Source: Copromyces sp. CBS 386.78 (taxonomy: Eukaryota; Ascomycota; Sordariomycetes; Sordariales; Sordariaceae). Taken from it: a stretch of 64,000 bases of DNA. The DNA lies in NCBI GenBank assembly GCA_030685235.1, contig MU839100.1, positions 62,001 to 126,000 on the forward strand. The letters run 5' to 3'. Position 1 is the first letter of the stretch. Each line of letters starts with the position of its first letter. Positions 12,651 to 23,775 of the stretch are shown here, one piece after another. The notes beneath the pieces were generated by a model that was not told where the DNA came from, did not search any database, and saw only the letters and a program-made list of their open reading frames with translations. The position numbers and the translations under genes were made by a program.

Positions 12651-13306
12651 GAGAAAGTCTTTTCGGACCGTAGTGAAAGTCTTCCTATACCGTAGCCCCA
12701 CCCACTTATACCTTTCCCGCGCGCTAATACACGCTAATATATACCAAAATTTTTGAACCAATTAAATCGCTCGCATCCAAATCGCAGTCTACACTCTACT
12801 TCGCCTACCCAGATGTGCACCCAGATGTGCACCCAGATGTACACCCAGATGTGTACCCTCCCTATAATTACTATCGTACGCATTACGAAATATCGCCAAG
12901 TAAATAACGCGTTTTCGTCTAGTTGATAGTCGTTGATAGTTGTTAATAGTTATTGAATTAGTTGAGCGATTCAATTGAGCGACTCAGCCGAACGATTCAA
13001 TTGAGCGATGTGCGACCGTGTGCGACCGTACCGCTAAGTGCGCTGTAAAGTACGCTGTAAAGTAGCCAATCTGGGTGTACATTTGGGTACACATCTAGGT
13101 GCACATTTAGATGCACATCTGGGTACACATCTGGATGCACATCTGGGTGCACATTTAGGTGGGCGAAGTAGAGTGTGGACCGTGATTTGGATGCGAGCGA
13201 TTTGATTGGCTCAAAAATTTTGGTGTATATTAGCGCGCGGGAAGAGTGTAAGTGGGTAGGGCTACGGTATAAGAAGACTTTTACTACGGTCCGAAAAGAC
13301 TTTCTC
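12651..13306. mobile_element. 656 bp fold-back element with 12 bp tandem repeats in its arms
   Basis: The ends are long inverted repeats starting GAGAAAGTCTTTTCGGACCG, flanked by an 8 bp duplication ATTAACTA (12643-12650 and 13307-13314). Each arm carries a tandem array of a 12-mer of the form CCAGATGTGCAC: about 4 copies at 12810-12858 and about 8 in reverse orientation at 13068-13163. The central ~200 bp has direct repeats around TTGAGCGA. Small open frames across the arrays only reflect the 12 bp period. A non-autonomous hAT or Mutator-like element is the likeliest class. Confidence 0.78.
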
Positions 13307-13901
13307 ATTAACTAAATTGCATTATAAATTTCTAAAATACCTTACAACAATTATAAATAATTTACCGCCGCGATTACTATTTAATATAACGCGGGGAACC
13401 ATCCCTTAAAATAGAATATTACGTACGATATAATAGTATCCTCCTTAACCGCTATTAATATACGCGGGCGCCCCGCCGACCGCGATAATATAATAGATTT
13501 ATTAAATTTACCCAAGGACTTCATATAGCGAACGATAAATATACGGGACTCCTTAGTAATCTTAGAAATATTTTTAATCGTTAGTAATTTCGAAGATTTA
13601 TCGCGAAGCGATTTAAACCGCTAACGAATTACGAAATACATACTGGCACCGCAATACCCAACTGGTACTTCTCCCAACTCCTCGAAATATTTATCGAAAT
13701 TAAGGGGTACTGTATGGTAAATTAATTAACGACTCTTCTATTAATCTATCGATATATAAATTACTTACTTTTTATAGCTTCAAAATCACGAAATTACGAA
13801 ATGGCGATGTATTATATTGTGATACGGTATTCGAAAACGCGATGTTAAAAGTCACTTTTGCGCTACGTTAACACGACTTTCTATATAGTACCGGGCGGGC
13901 C

Positions 13902-13995
13902 TTATCCTATAATAAAAGTTTATCCCATTAAAATTTTTCCTCCTCTTTTATAAAAAAGGGGGTAAGAAAGGTCCCACTTTTCCCAAACCCCCAAG
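13902..13995 (-). repeat. Right terminal inverted repeat of the pogo-type element
   Basis: Matches the reverse complement of 2054-2146 and ends CCCCCAAG immediately before the TA duplication. Confidence 0.88.
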
Positions 13996-13997
13996 TA

Positions 13998-14195
13998 TAT
14001 GCCTTTCAATACTTTGATAGACAAGCGGACGGGCTAGTATTTGCAGCCGAAGTGGTGTTACGCACGGATTCCCAGCTGTCCGGATGATGATCTACAATCA
14101 ATACCAGTACGGAACCGTTATTCGACGCTCAGGCTGACGAGAGATGGCACGGAATACGGCGCAGACAAGACCTAAGTAAAGGTCCCGGTATTTGA
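13998..14195. other. ~200 bp island of ordinary, non-RIP host sequence
   Basis: GC-balanced, with normal CA/TG frequency, lying between the right end of the pogo-type element and the target duplication of MITE copy 2. It is probably the original unique locus sequence that once lay next to MITE copy 1. No gene seen. Confidence 0.6.
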
Positions 14196-14203
14196 GGAAA
14201 GTT

Positions 14204-14325
14204 TAGTCTTATTCACTCAGCTACCTCCGCTCGGACTATCGCAGTCTTGGAATTCCTTACGGGACCAAATGAACCCCACCCCTACCAATTATAATATTAT
14301 ACCATTTGGACTCGCAGGTTCTAAG
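14204..14325. mobile_element. Left half of MITE copy 2
   Basis: Matches 1814-1935 of copy 1. It is preceded by an 8 bp target duplication GGAAAGTT (14196-14203), whose partner GGAAAGCT lies at 42072-42079. Two halves sharing one duplication shows that a single MITE insertion was later split. Confidence 0.85.
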
Positions 14326-14394
14326 ACCGCGGCCTCGCTACGGTCTGAATATAATATATATAAATGAGGGAAAGTTTACGTAAAATATTACTAA

Positions 14395-15330
14395 AATTTA
14401 AATTATACAATATTAATACTATATTATATTTTAACTATCGGGTTATATTACTATTTAATATTATATCGCTATCTAATATATAATTACTAATCGTATCTTT
14501 TCCGCCAATTTCGCTAATTCGTTATTAAACGTTTTCGCCAATCTCTATTTTTATTTCCCCTCTACGAATATCCTAAATTTCCAATTTTTATAATTCGTCC
14601 GACGAATCTTCTAATTACGAATATTATAATCTTTCGGATAAAGTAATAAATAAACCCGATAAACCTCTAAACGAAATTATTATTTCTAATATAGATTTTA
14701 AGAATTTAAATATCCAATTCAAATTCAATAAAATTTATTAAATAATTAAGAAATATCGGATAAACTTATACTAATATCTTATTTTTCTTATTACTAATTA
14801 TAATAATAAATAAAAGTATAATATATATATAAGATCCTTAATTAACGTACTTTAATAACTTTTAATATATTAGGTCTTTATTAATTACGGCGTTTATTTA
14901 TACTTCGAATAGCCTTAAATTAAATTTCCTTCTAACGAAAATTCTATATTATCTAATATAATAAACTAGTTTAAAATATAGTCCAAAACTTATTTCCAAA
15001 CTTCCCTCCGTACTAAACTCAAATTACTATTATATCGATTAATATTTTAAGAATTCCCTATAAAGATATTTAATAGTAGTAGTAGCGTATCTTACCTTCC
15101 TACTATTAAAGATATTTCTAATATAATTTAAATTCGATCGCAATTTTATATTACTTATAATATTTTAGCCGAATATACGCTAAAATTAATTATATTATTT
15201 ATTATACTATATATATAATAGTATAGTTATTATAAATCGTATAAATCCAAAGATAATACTTAAAAATAAAGAGATATCTATAATCGGGTTATTATAATAG
15301 CGTCTATTATTATAAATTCGTTCGCCCTAT
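14395..15330 (+). pseudogene. RIP-killed open frame of unknown family at the left edge of the insert
   Basis: One plus-strand frame reads as protein over ~300 codons, with stops that look like mutated Gln/Trp codons. Readable stretches include an acidic N-terminal part (NSSDESSNYEYYNLSDKV) and a later part with LLIYQ-FINYGVYLYFE. It starts ~70 bp inside the insert and points inward. That is the position the first gene of some large fungal elements takes, but I see no tyrosine recombinase or other known motif. Confidence 0.4.
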
Positions 15331-15599
15331 AAAAAAGTACTTTCATTTTATAATTATTTAGTATTTACTTTAAAAATAGTTTTATATAGTTGTGTATATA
15401 AAATATATTAGTTCGCTTTAGTATAGTATTTTCGCCTAATATTATTTTTAAGACTATTAATTATTTCATTAAAATTTTTATAATATATATCCCCCTTATT
15501 TAATTTCTATATTCTTTTTTTATTTTTATTATATATTAATAACGTTAAAGGCTAACTTTAAATTTGTTAATTAGGACCTAAATATAATTATTATCTATA

Positions 15600-16790
15600 A
15601 TAATTTTAATTTCGTAGACTACATCGGTAGCCTTAATATTAAGCGGTAAAATATTATATAAAATTTTACTATATATTTCCTTATTGGTAGTCCTAATATT
15701 TACAGCCCGTTTACGCTATTTCAATAGCGTTTACATATTAAATTCGAAGTTAACTAACTTTTTAACTATTTTAATATTATATTGCCATCCTTAGACTAGG
15801 CGGCGTATTATTTTATTAAAGGCCGACTAGCTTCTATCTTTATTTAGAAGAATAAATAAACTATTCCCGATTTTCTAATAATTAAACGATTATATACTTC
15901 TAATATTTATATATTACAAATTCCTATTATCGCGGAAAACGAAGGTTAAATTGTTAACGTCTATCGTCTTTATAATAAATTCTTCTTTAATATCCTTGGA
16001 TTTAGTAAGGATAATTTCGACGATTAACTTATCTTAATTTATAGTAATTAAAAAATAATATTTTTTATTTACTATATTATCTTCGACTAATTTAAAACTA
16101 ATTATACTTATAATTATAAATAATAAATCTTTACCGTCCCTATATTCTTTTATATCTTTATAAATTATATTAATATAGTATTTCGTATTTTTTAGCTCCT
16201 ACTAATATAGGATATTGAAGGCTTCGGGAGGAGTACCCGAATAAAAAAGGATAAGACCAAATTCTATAACGGTCGGTATTTATTAGAGGATTTATTTACT
16301 TTTAAAATCTTAACCTTTTTTATTATTAAATTCGTCGAATATAGGCACTTATTTAAATCTAATCTTATAGAATATTTTATACGCCGGGCAATAATTAATG
16401 TCGGGGAAAATTATATTAATTAGTAATTATATTCTATTTATAATAAAATCTTTTTTCTAATTATATAATTTAAATATTAAATAATTTCGGGGAAGACAGA
16501 TATAAATTATTATAATATATATTGTTACTTATAAATTATTTATATTTTTATAGTATTCAATATAACCGTCTCCGTAGGAAATTATAGTATATTGCATAAA
16601 ATTATTAACCTACTTCCTATCCTCTTTTATAATAGGAAGTTTAATAATTACGGGCCCGAAATACTATATTTAATATAATTATTTCGCCCCGAAATTACGA
16701 ATTAAACGTTCGCTAATACTATTTTATAGTCTGGTATAATATAATATTTTATAGCCGGTAATAAATAGAAGGCAATTAATATAATATTTA
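15600..16790 (-). pseudogene. RIP-killed long open frame of unknown family
   Basis: A single minus-strand frame stays protein-like from about 16790 to 15600 (~400 codons), broken only by TAG/TAA of the RIP type. Readable segments include SERLIRNFGAK, FMQYTIISYGDGYIEYY, PTVIEFGLILFYSGTPPEAF, IIYKDIKEYRDGKDLL and FILLNKDRS. I do not recognise the family. It converges on the plus-strand frame at 14395-15330. Confidence 0.5.
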
Positions 16791-17490
16791 AATATATTAA
16801 TATATTTTTTACCCAAAATATTAAATAAAATAAAAATTCTACTTATAATACCCGGATTATGTTTATCCGGCTTTCTACTATTAACCTATATATTATAATT
16901 ACTTATAAAGCGGTAAAGAATAATATACGAATTTATTAAGCTGGTAAATATATAAACTTATTTACCGATAAAAATATTATAAATTATATTTATATAATAT
17001 ATTAAAATAAATAAGCGCGTCGAAAATATATTACTTTCTGACTACCTAATAATTCGGGATTTAATACCCCTAATATTTTACAATTTAATTTTATTACGCT
17101 ATTAAAATTAAAATTCGACGCCTTTAATATAAAGGAAATCCGGCCTCTATAAATAAATAAATAAATAATAATCCGGGACCCCGAATAATTTATTAGGTAA
17201 GTAGAAATAGATATAGGAAAAATAATTATCGATAATAATGAAGGCGAATAAATATATTTTAGTGAAGGCGTTAATTCGGATAATAATTTTATATAGTACT
17301 TTTCCTATAGATTTTTTAAATATTTATATAAAGTAACCCGAAAAAGGTTTAAGGTACCCGCCATATAAGTTAATCTCGTGTATATTTTGCGTTTTTATAG
17401 GATATTTATAAAGGTAATACAATATGGTATATTCGTAGGGTATTAATATAGGGAATTAGAATTTAAATTAATAAAAAGTAAAAGAATAAT

Positions 17491-17541
17491 CCGCCCTAAA
17501 TTCGAACTGGCAATCTATTAATATATTAAATTATTACCCAA
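17491..17541 (-). other. Possible tRNA-derived fragment (RIP-altered)
   Basis: The minus strand has a D-arm-like piece (TAATTTAATATATTAATA, which would be TAGCTCAGTATGTTGGTA before C-to-T/G-to-A changes) followed by CAGTTCGAATTT, resembling a T-arm/B box. The spacing is too short for a tRNA because the anticodon arm is missing. It could be the head of a tRNA-derived SINE or chance similarity. Confidence 0.2.
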
Positions 17542-17632
17542 ATATTTATTTTCCCGCCTATAATTAGTATTAAAATAATACTAACCGTATTACTACTTAT
17601 ATTAGCGGACTATAGAATAAAGGCGTAAGAAT

Positions 17633-17815
17633 ATATATTATAAAGAAAGTATACTATAAATAAATAGGAATAATATAGTAAACGTTGTCTAATTCCTATA
17701 GGGGTAGTCTAATTACCGCTAACTTTATTTAAAGTCGTCGCCTGTTTGTATACCCCTTATTTAATTTATTTCGGACGACCTTTATAGGCTTCTAAAAATT
17801 CCTTTAATTCGTATA
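17633..17815. repeat. ~180 bp direct repeat, copy 1 (partner 18083-18260)
   Basis: The two copies share a run beginning ATATATTATAAAGAA and the segments GGAATAATATAGTAA and AGGCTTCTAAAAATT in the same order, ~450 bp apart. They diverge by transitions. Confidence 0.6.
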
Positions 17816-18082
17816 ATATCCGGAAGTCCTTACTTATATTCTAAGACTTAAAATCGCTATTAAGGTTAATAATTAACGCGCGTAAAAATATAATATTCCT
17901 ATAAATAAAATTAAAACGGGCGCTAAAAAATTTAATTTCGACCCGATCCCGGATATACGCTTCGAAAGGTCTCTATATATTATTAAATATATTAAATCCA
18001 AACTAAGGAAACTTTTTACCTTTTAATTCAATTTAACCAACTTCATTATTCCAAGTTCGAATAAAGATAAAATATTAAAAAT

Positions 18083-18260
18083 ATATATTATAAAGAAGGT
18101 ACGTTATAGATAGGTAGGAATAATATAGTAAGCGTTGTTTAATTCCTATAAGAATAAATTAATTATTGCCAACTTTACTCGAATTATCGCTTTTTTACGT
18201 ATTTTATATTTAATTTACTTTGGATAACCTTCGTAGGCTTCTAAAAATTTATTTAAATTA
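18083..18260. repeat. ~180 bp direct repeat, copy 2 (partner 17633-17815)
   Basis: Same order of segments as copy 1. It also carries AATTCCTATAAG, resembling one arm of the hairpin family found elsewhere in this insert. Confidence 0.6.
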
Positions 18261-18413
18261 TATAATATTTAGTAAAGTTTATCGATATTTATTTAGTATT
18301 CAATTAATTGTATTCGGTATAGTTAGGCCTTTATTTATGCCTTTTCGCTAGAATAGGGTATTTTTTTCTCTAATTATAGTAAATTCGTTTAGTATTATTT
18401 TCGCTACTTCGTC

Positions 18414-18463
18414 TAAATTTTATAAAGGATAGGAGACCTCTTAGCCCCTATAGGATTTAAATA
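18414..18463. repeat. Hairpin-family element H1
   Basis: TAAATTTTATAAAGG on the left faces CCCCTATAGGATTTAAAT on the right, with ~16 bp between. The arms pair if G:U pairs and RIP changes are allowed. Confidence 0.6.
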
Positions 18464-18729
18464 CGAATTAATACTATTCGGCCTTAAAAGGATAATATAA
18501 TAGTTTAAAATTATTATATAAATTAAATAATATATTAGAATAAAATACCTAGGGATAAAACTTATTTACCCTAATATTTATTATTTTATTTTATATATAT
18601 TAAATTTACTACCCCCTATATAATTTAGATAAGTAACGGGATAAAATCTATAATAGTAAAAATATATCTATTATAATAATATTCGAAGATTATAAATAAT
18701 TAAAATTAAAAGCTTAGGACGATTTTATA

Positions 18730-19095
18730 TAGTAAATAATATTAATAAATATTAATATTTTAACCGGACTACTAATTTTAGGAAATATTTTATAATAGTT
18801 GAATCTTTATTTATATTATAGATTTAATACCCCGAATTCGGATAGAATAAGTTATCGTAGGGATATAATAATATTTATAGGAGGAATAGAGCGTAAAATA
18901 ATTCGTCCTATTTCCTATCTTCCTTTAAATATATATGGAATTTCTCGTCTGAAATTATTAATAGCTTCCTAAGAGTATAATAAGAAAAGATTTCTAATTT
19001 TAATCTAATTTTTCGAAATAATTACTCTACTATTAAATTTAGAAGTTTACTAATATTATACCTTACTTTATCATTTCCCTTATAGAATTTAAGTA
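18730..19095. repeat. ~350 bp direct repeat, copy 1 (partner 19893-20240)
   Basis: Both copies run from a TATTAATATTTTAA segment through CATTTCCC/TATTTCCCC and end at a TATAGGATTTAAAT-like arm. They lie ~1.16 kb apart with the 230 bp tandem array between them. Confidence 0.7.
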
Positions 19096-19099
19096 CTAT

Positions 19100-19700
19100 T
19101 GCTTATCCTACGCTCTATTTATTAATATTTCTACTTAGTCTTGGCAATATTTAGGGGGTAATTTTAATATTAAGAATAACTAAAAGATACTAGATTTATT
19201 TAAGTTCGTAATATTTATTAATACCCTATTTTATTTTGTCTTCGTATTTTTAATATTTATTTATAATTTTTAATTTCTTTATTCTCTTTATGAAGTTTAT
19301 ATAGGAGGTATATATTCCTCTTCGTTTATTTTACGTTCTATTTAATACTAACTAATATTTTTATTTAATTCCGGTAATATTTGGGGGGTAGTTTTAATAT
19401 TAAAAATAATTAAAGGATATTAAATTTATTTAAGTTCGTAATATTTATCGATACCCTATTTTATTTCGTCTTCGTATTTCTAATATTTATTTATAATTTC
19501 TAATTTCTTTATTCTCTTTATAAAATCTATATAAGAGGTATATATTCTTCTTCGCTTATCCTATATTGTATTTAATACTAATTAATATTTTTACTTAGTC
19601 CTAGTAATATTTAGGGGGCAATTTTAGTATTAGGAATAATTAGAGGATATTAAATTTATTTAAATTTATAATATTTATCAATACCCTATTTTCTTTCGTT
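19100..19700. repeat. Tandem array, 230 bp period, ~2.6 copies
   Basis: The marker ATATTTAGGGGG(T/C)A recurs at 19151, 19381 and 19611, exactly 230 bp apart, with the rest of each unit aligned. Confidence 0.8.
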
Positions 19701-19892
19701 TTCGAAAGTAATTAAACCCGAATTATATATTTAAAGGGAAGGTTGCTACTCTATAATAATATTATTAAAGAATATGCGGGTAGCTATAGTAATATATTTA
19801 TAACCCCGCCGTAATAATTAATAAGATAGTTTTTCGCCCTCCGTCGTATTAATAAACTTATCTATAAGGAACTCGCTTAAATATTTAATAAT

Positions 19893-20240
19893 AATATATA
19901 TTAATATTTTAATCGGATTACTAATTTTAAAAAGTATTTTATAATAGTTAAATCTTTATTTATATTATAGATTTAATACCCCAAATTCGGCTAAAATAGA
20001 TTATCGTAGGGATATAATAATATTTATAAGGGGAATAGAACGTAAAATAATTTATCCTATTTCCTATTTTCCTTTAAATATATATAAAATTTCTCGTTTA
20101 AAATTATTAATAATTTCCTAAGAGTATAATAGGAAAAGATTTCTAATTTTAATTTAATTTTTTGAAATAACCGTTCTACTATTAAATCCGGAAGTCTATT
20201 AATATTATACCTTACTTTATTATTTCCCCTATAGGATTTA
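19893..20240. repeat. ~350 bp direct repeat, copy 2
   Basis: Matches 18730-19095 with many transition differences. It ends in CCCCTATAGGATTTAAAT, the unmutated form of the hairpin arm. Confidence 0.7.
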
Positions 20241-20334
20241 AATATTATAATAATATTATTAATAGTACTAATCGTACTATTATGGACAATAGTACTCCCT
20301 CTAATAAAACCCGTAGATAATATTTGTAAGAATA

Positions 20335-20535
20335 TTAATAACGAATAAGTTAAAATAAATTTAAAAGGTAACTACGAATTAGGAAATAATATTAAAGGAT
20401 TCCGCCCCCCTATAAAATTTATACGGCTAGCCGGCTACTATTTAAATTAGAATAGGCTTAAAAGGTAATTACGAATTAAAAGATAATACTAAAGGATTTT
20501 ACCCCCCTATAGGATTTATACGGCTAGCCGACTAC
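20335..20535. repeat. Two tandem copies of a 97 bp unit
   Basis: ATACGGCTAGCCG recurs at 20421 and 20518. Each unit contains CCCCCCTATA(A/G)GATTTATACGG, again related to the hairpin arm. Confidence 0.7.
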
Positions 20536-21109
20536 TATTACCTTTAGCCGCGGACCTTCCTTGCTAAATTATAATTATTAAAACTAATAATTAATATTCC
20601 GGGAAGTACTATATTGATAATTAAAATTTAATATATAACCGGGCGCGTATTCCCTAAAAGGAATTATTTAACGCTATTAATAATAATAATAAAAATATTA
20701 AATTTAATAATTTTTAAAATTATAATAAGAAGCTTGTAATTCTTTAATATTTAACGATAGCGGGTAATTAATAATACCTTTTATAGTAACCCCTATAAAA
20801 TTTACGCCCCGTTTAAATATTAATATTAATTTTTACGTTTATAATAATTCCTAATTAATTTATTATAATTCGATTTCTTTAAACTCTATTTAAAATATTC
20901 TTAGAAATAATAATATAAATACCTATTTAGTCTATCCCTTCCCGCTTCTAACCGTCTTATAGAATTAAATTAATTAATAAATTAATTAATAAATATTTAT
21001 CTTTTATCCTTAATAATATTAATATCCCCTATATAATTTGTACGGTTAATAGATATTATACGTAAGCTATACTTTAAGTGCGAAAAAATCCAATATACTT
21101 TTTCCTTCA

Positions 21110-21600
21110 ATCCCAATTTTACTTTTAGCTTATTAAATATTTTTTATTGAAAGAAGAGTTATTATAGCTTTAAATTCGTTAAAATGGGATTTTTCTCTAT
21201 CGAAAATATATAGGGCCGCCCGAAGTAAAGAACTATTTAAAGGAAGAATAATATTTTAAAAAGCTTAAAGAGAACCTTCTAAGTTAGTTTTTATCCGGTA
21301 TTAAATTTATAGCCCTAAAACTACTAGGCTAGAAGTATATTAATTTCGAAATTAACGTCGATAAAAATTAAGATAAGAGTTTTATATTTAATTTATTAAA
21401 TATTTTCTATTAAAAAAAGAATTACCGTAGTATTAAATTCGCTGTAATAGGATTCCTCTCTATTAAAGATATATAGGGCCGCCCGAAATAAAGAATTATT
21501 TAAAAGAGGAATAATATTTTAAATAGTTTAAAAAAAATTTTCTGGGCCGGTTTTTACCTAATATTAAATTTATAGCCCCGAAGCTACTAAATCGGAAGCC
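21110..21600. repeat. Two tandem copies of a ~264 bp unit
   Basis: Marker TATAGGGCCGCCCGAA near 21210 and again near 21474, with flanking sequence aligned over most of the unit. Confidence 0.65.
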
Positions 21601-21960
21601 GCCGGGCTAAAATACTAAAATACCCACGAAAACCGATTATCCGGCGGGCTAACCTAGAATAACGGACTTCGAAAAGTTATTTAATCTTTCTTAATAAGCG
21701 ATATTAATACTATAATAATAATTATTCGTATATTTTATTATATAAATTTATAAATATATTATATATATTATTTTTTAAATCCCTTTTACTTTTTTTACTT
21801 CTACTTTTTACCGGCGTTAAAATATATTAATTTTAATTTCTATACTAAATTAACCTATTTCTCTTTATAATTACGTTTAGACTTTTCTTATAGAGTTATT
21901 ATTAATAATTAAATAATAATTTATATATTTAATATAAATTATCGAAAGGAGGACTTATAT

Positions 21961-22175
21961 AACGAAGAATCTTTCTTATATTTTCATTCGGATTCTACTA
22001 ACGAAGAATCTTATTTATATTTTCATTCGGATTCCGCCTACGGCTCTATAATAAATAATTAAATAATAATCTATAAATTAAATATAAATTATTAAAACCG
22101 TAGGCAAAATCCGAACGAAAATGTAAGTAAAATTCTTTGTTAGCGGAACCCGAACGAAAATATAAGAAAAATTCG
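21961..22175. repeat. Fold-back structure with ~80 bp arms
   Basis: The left arm (21961-22043, two copies of a CGAAGAATCTT...TTCATTCGGATTC module) faces its reverse complement (22098-22175) across a 54 bp spacer. The spacer repeats the sequence just left of the structure (AATAATTAAATAATAAT). Confidence 0.75.
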
Positions 22176-23103
22176 TAAGGATTTATTTAATAATAATAAG
22201 TTTAATAACCTTAAATAACGAATAGGAAAAATCCTATATAATTATTTCTTTATTATTATTACTTCTTACTTTAAGAATATAAAAACGGTTATTCTATTAT
22301 TATTATAAAGGTATATAATATAATTCGTTATATTAAAAATTTTAAATTCTTTAAAAGTATTACTAACGATAAGTTTTAAATACTAATTCTTTCTTACTTC
22401 TTCGTAAAAATATTTAATTATTTAGAATTAATTTAAATAGTTATTATCGATAATATATTTAATAAAGTCCGTCTTTTAAAAAAGGTCGAATAAAAATTAA
22501 AAGTATATATAATTATCGGACGTTTAATAAATTCTAATAAATAGCGCGAAATAAAGAACGGTATCAATTTATCGATTGAAATTAATTCGAAATATAGTTT
22601 TGTAATTATAGTATTATAATATAAATAACTATAATATTATATAGGGGTAAAAATAGATTTAGGGAAAGTAGGATATTAAATCTAGACTAATAATATTAAA
22701 ATTAAAAGGGATAAATTATAATACGTATATAAGCTACTTAGTTTTATATCTTTTAACCTTTCTTTTATAGTAGAATATATTAAAACGCTATATCCTATTT
22801 AGTATACGTTAAATAAAATTTTATATAATTATATAGGGGATAACTTCTAAAGGCGGTATAGTACGCAAATATAAAAGTAAATTGATAGTCTGAATTAGAA
22901 TAGCTTCCTTAAAATAATAGCGTAACAATTTAATAGGGAGCGTCCAACTTTCGAAAGGGAGTTCGATAAAAATTTCCTATTCGGTACCCTTATTATATAT
23001 ATTATATATAGAATATAATAATAATATATAGTCTTATAAATCTTTATTAATTTAATTTCTTAAAACGAATAAATAAAACGTATATAATTAAAAATAATAA
23101 AGC

Positions 23104-23439
23104 GACCCTAATTAAGGGCGGAAGGGAAATTCCGATTAAGGATAGAAGGGGGACCCTAATTAGGGATAGAAGGGGGACCCCGATTAGGGACGGAAGGAGG
23201 GCCGCGATTAAAGATAGAAGGAGGGCCGTAATTAAGAATAGAAAGAGGGCCGCAATTAAGGACGGAAAGAGGGCTGTAATTAAGGACGGAAGGAGGGCCG
23301 CAATTAAGGACGGAAGGAGGGCCGTAATTAAGGACGGAAGGAAGGCTGCAATTAAAAATAGAAGGAGGGCCGTAATTAAGGATAGAAGGAGGGCCGTAAT
23401 TAAGGATGGAAGGAAGGCTGTAATTAGGGACGGGAGGGT
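23104..23439. repeat. 24 bp minisatellite, ~14 copies
   Basis: Unit close to AAGGACGGAAGGAGGGCCG plus YAATT. The period of 24 is a multiple of 3, so it could encode an 8-residue repeat (DGRRAAIK on the plus strand). Units vary by transitions, and the array is more GC-rich than its surroundings. Confidence 0.85.
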
Positions 23440-23775
23440 CGTCGAAATTGAATTAGAATTAATTAAATTATTATTGTAAATAAGGAATAAAATATTGCCC
23501 TTATAATTTAAAGTGTTAAAGCCTATATACGAAGGATTATTGGTATAAGTAATTACTTTACTTTTACCCTTTTCTATAGTAATAAAAAGCGCCGACTAAT
23601 AGTATAAGAATTATCGATTAAATTGGAAAATATACCGCTAATTGTAAAGGACGAATTAAATAAAACTGAAGGTAGGACTTTGTAAAATTTAGGATAATTA
23701 AAAGCTATATTATTAGATAATTAACTATTAAGTAAGGATTAAGGTAAATAGTACGTAATAAAAGTAATAATTAAT

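Larger units (their letters stand above)
10900..13700 (-). pseudogene. pogo/Fot1-type DDE_1 transposase relic
   Basis: Reading down the minus strand, a psq/CENP-B-type DNA-binding part contains AGRPR and YFKGWFPALY (about 13380-13510). A linker NEWFNKYKKVLEIY follows, then the first catalytic Asp in NCDEIGVKLGYVAG (codon at 12474-12476). Then come ESVTLIVSVNS and IPIYIIFKTDL, a second catalytic site INGFSGHY in which Asp has become Asn (codon at 11318-11320), and a third Asp in FLDVGVF (11210-11212). The last two sites are separated by 35 residues, giving DD35D. The frame carries RIP-type stops and is broken by the MITE at 11809 and the fold-back element at 12651. Confidence 0.85.
2054..13995 (-). 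mobile_element. Fot1/pogo-type DNA transposon, RIP-inactivated, with three nested insertions
   Basis: Bounded by TA duplications (2052-2053 and 13996-13997) and ~93 bp terminal inverted repeats starting CTTGGGGGTTTAGGAAAAG. Removing the nested gypsy element, the hAT MITE and the fold-back element leaves ~3.4 kb. The minus strand holds a relic DDE_1 (pogo/Fot1/Tigger) transposase. A TA target site, DDE_1 catalytic core and psq/CENP-B-like N-terminus fit the pogo lineage of Tc1/mariner. The element is longer than a typical ~1.9 kb Fot1. It inserted 14 bp beyond the end of MITE copy 1. Confidence 0.85.

Noticed and set aside
12789..13308. Open frames encoding repeated VHPDVHPDV-like peptides
   Set aside because: They are direct products of the 12 bp tandem arrays in the fold-back element arms, with no start context or domain.
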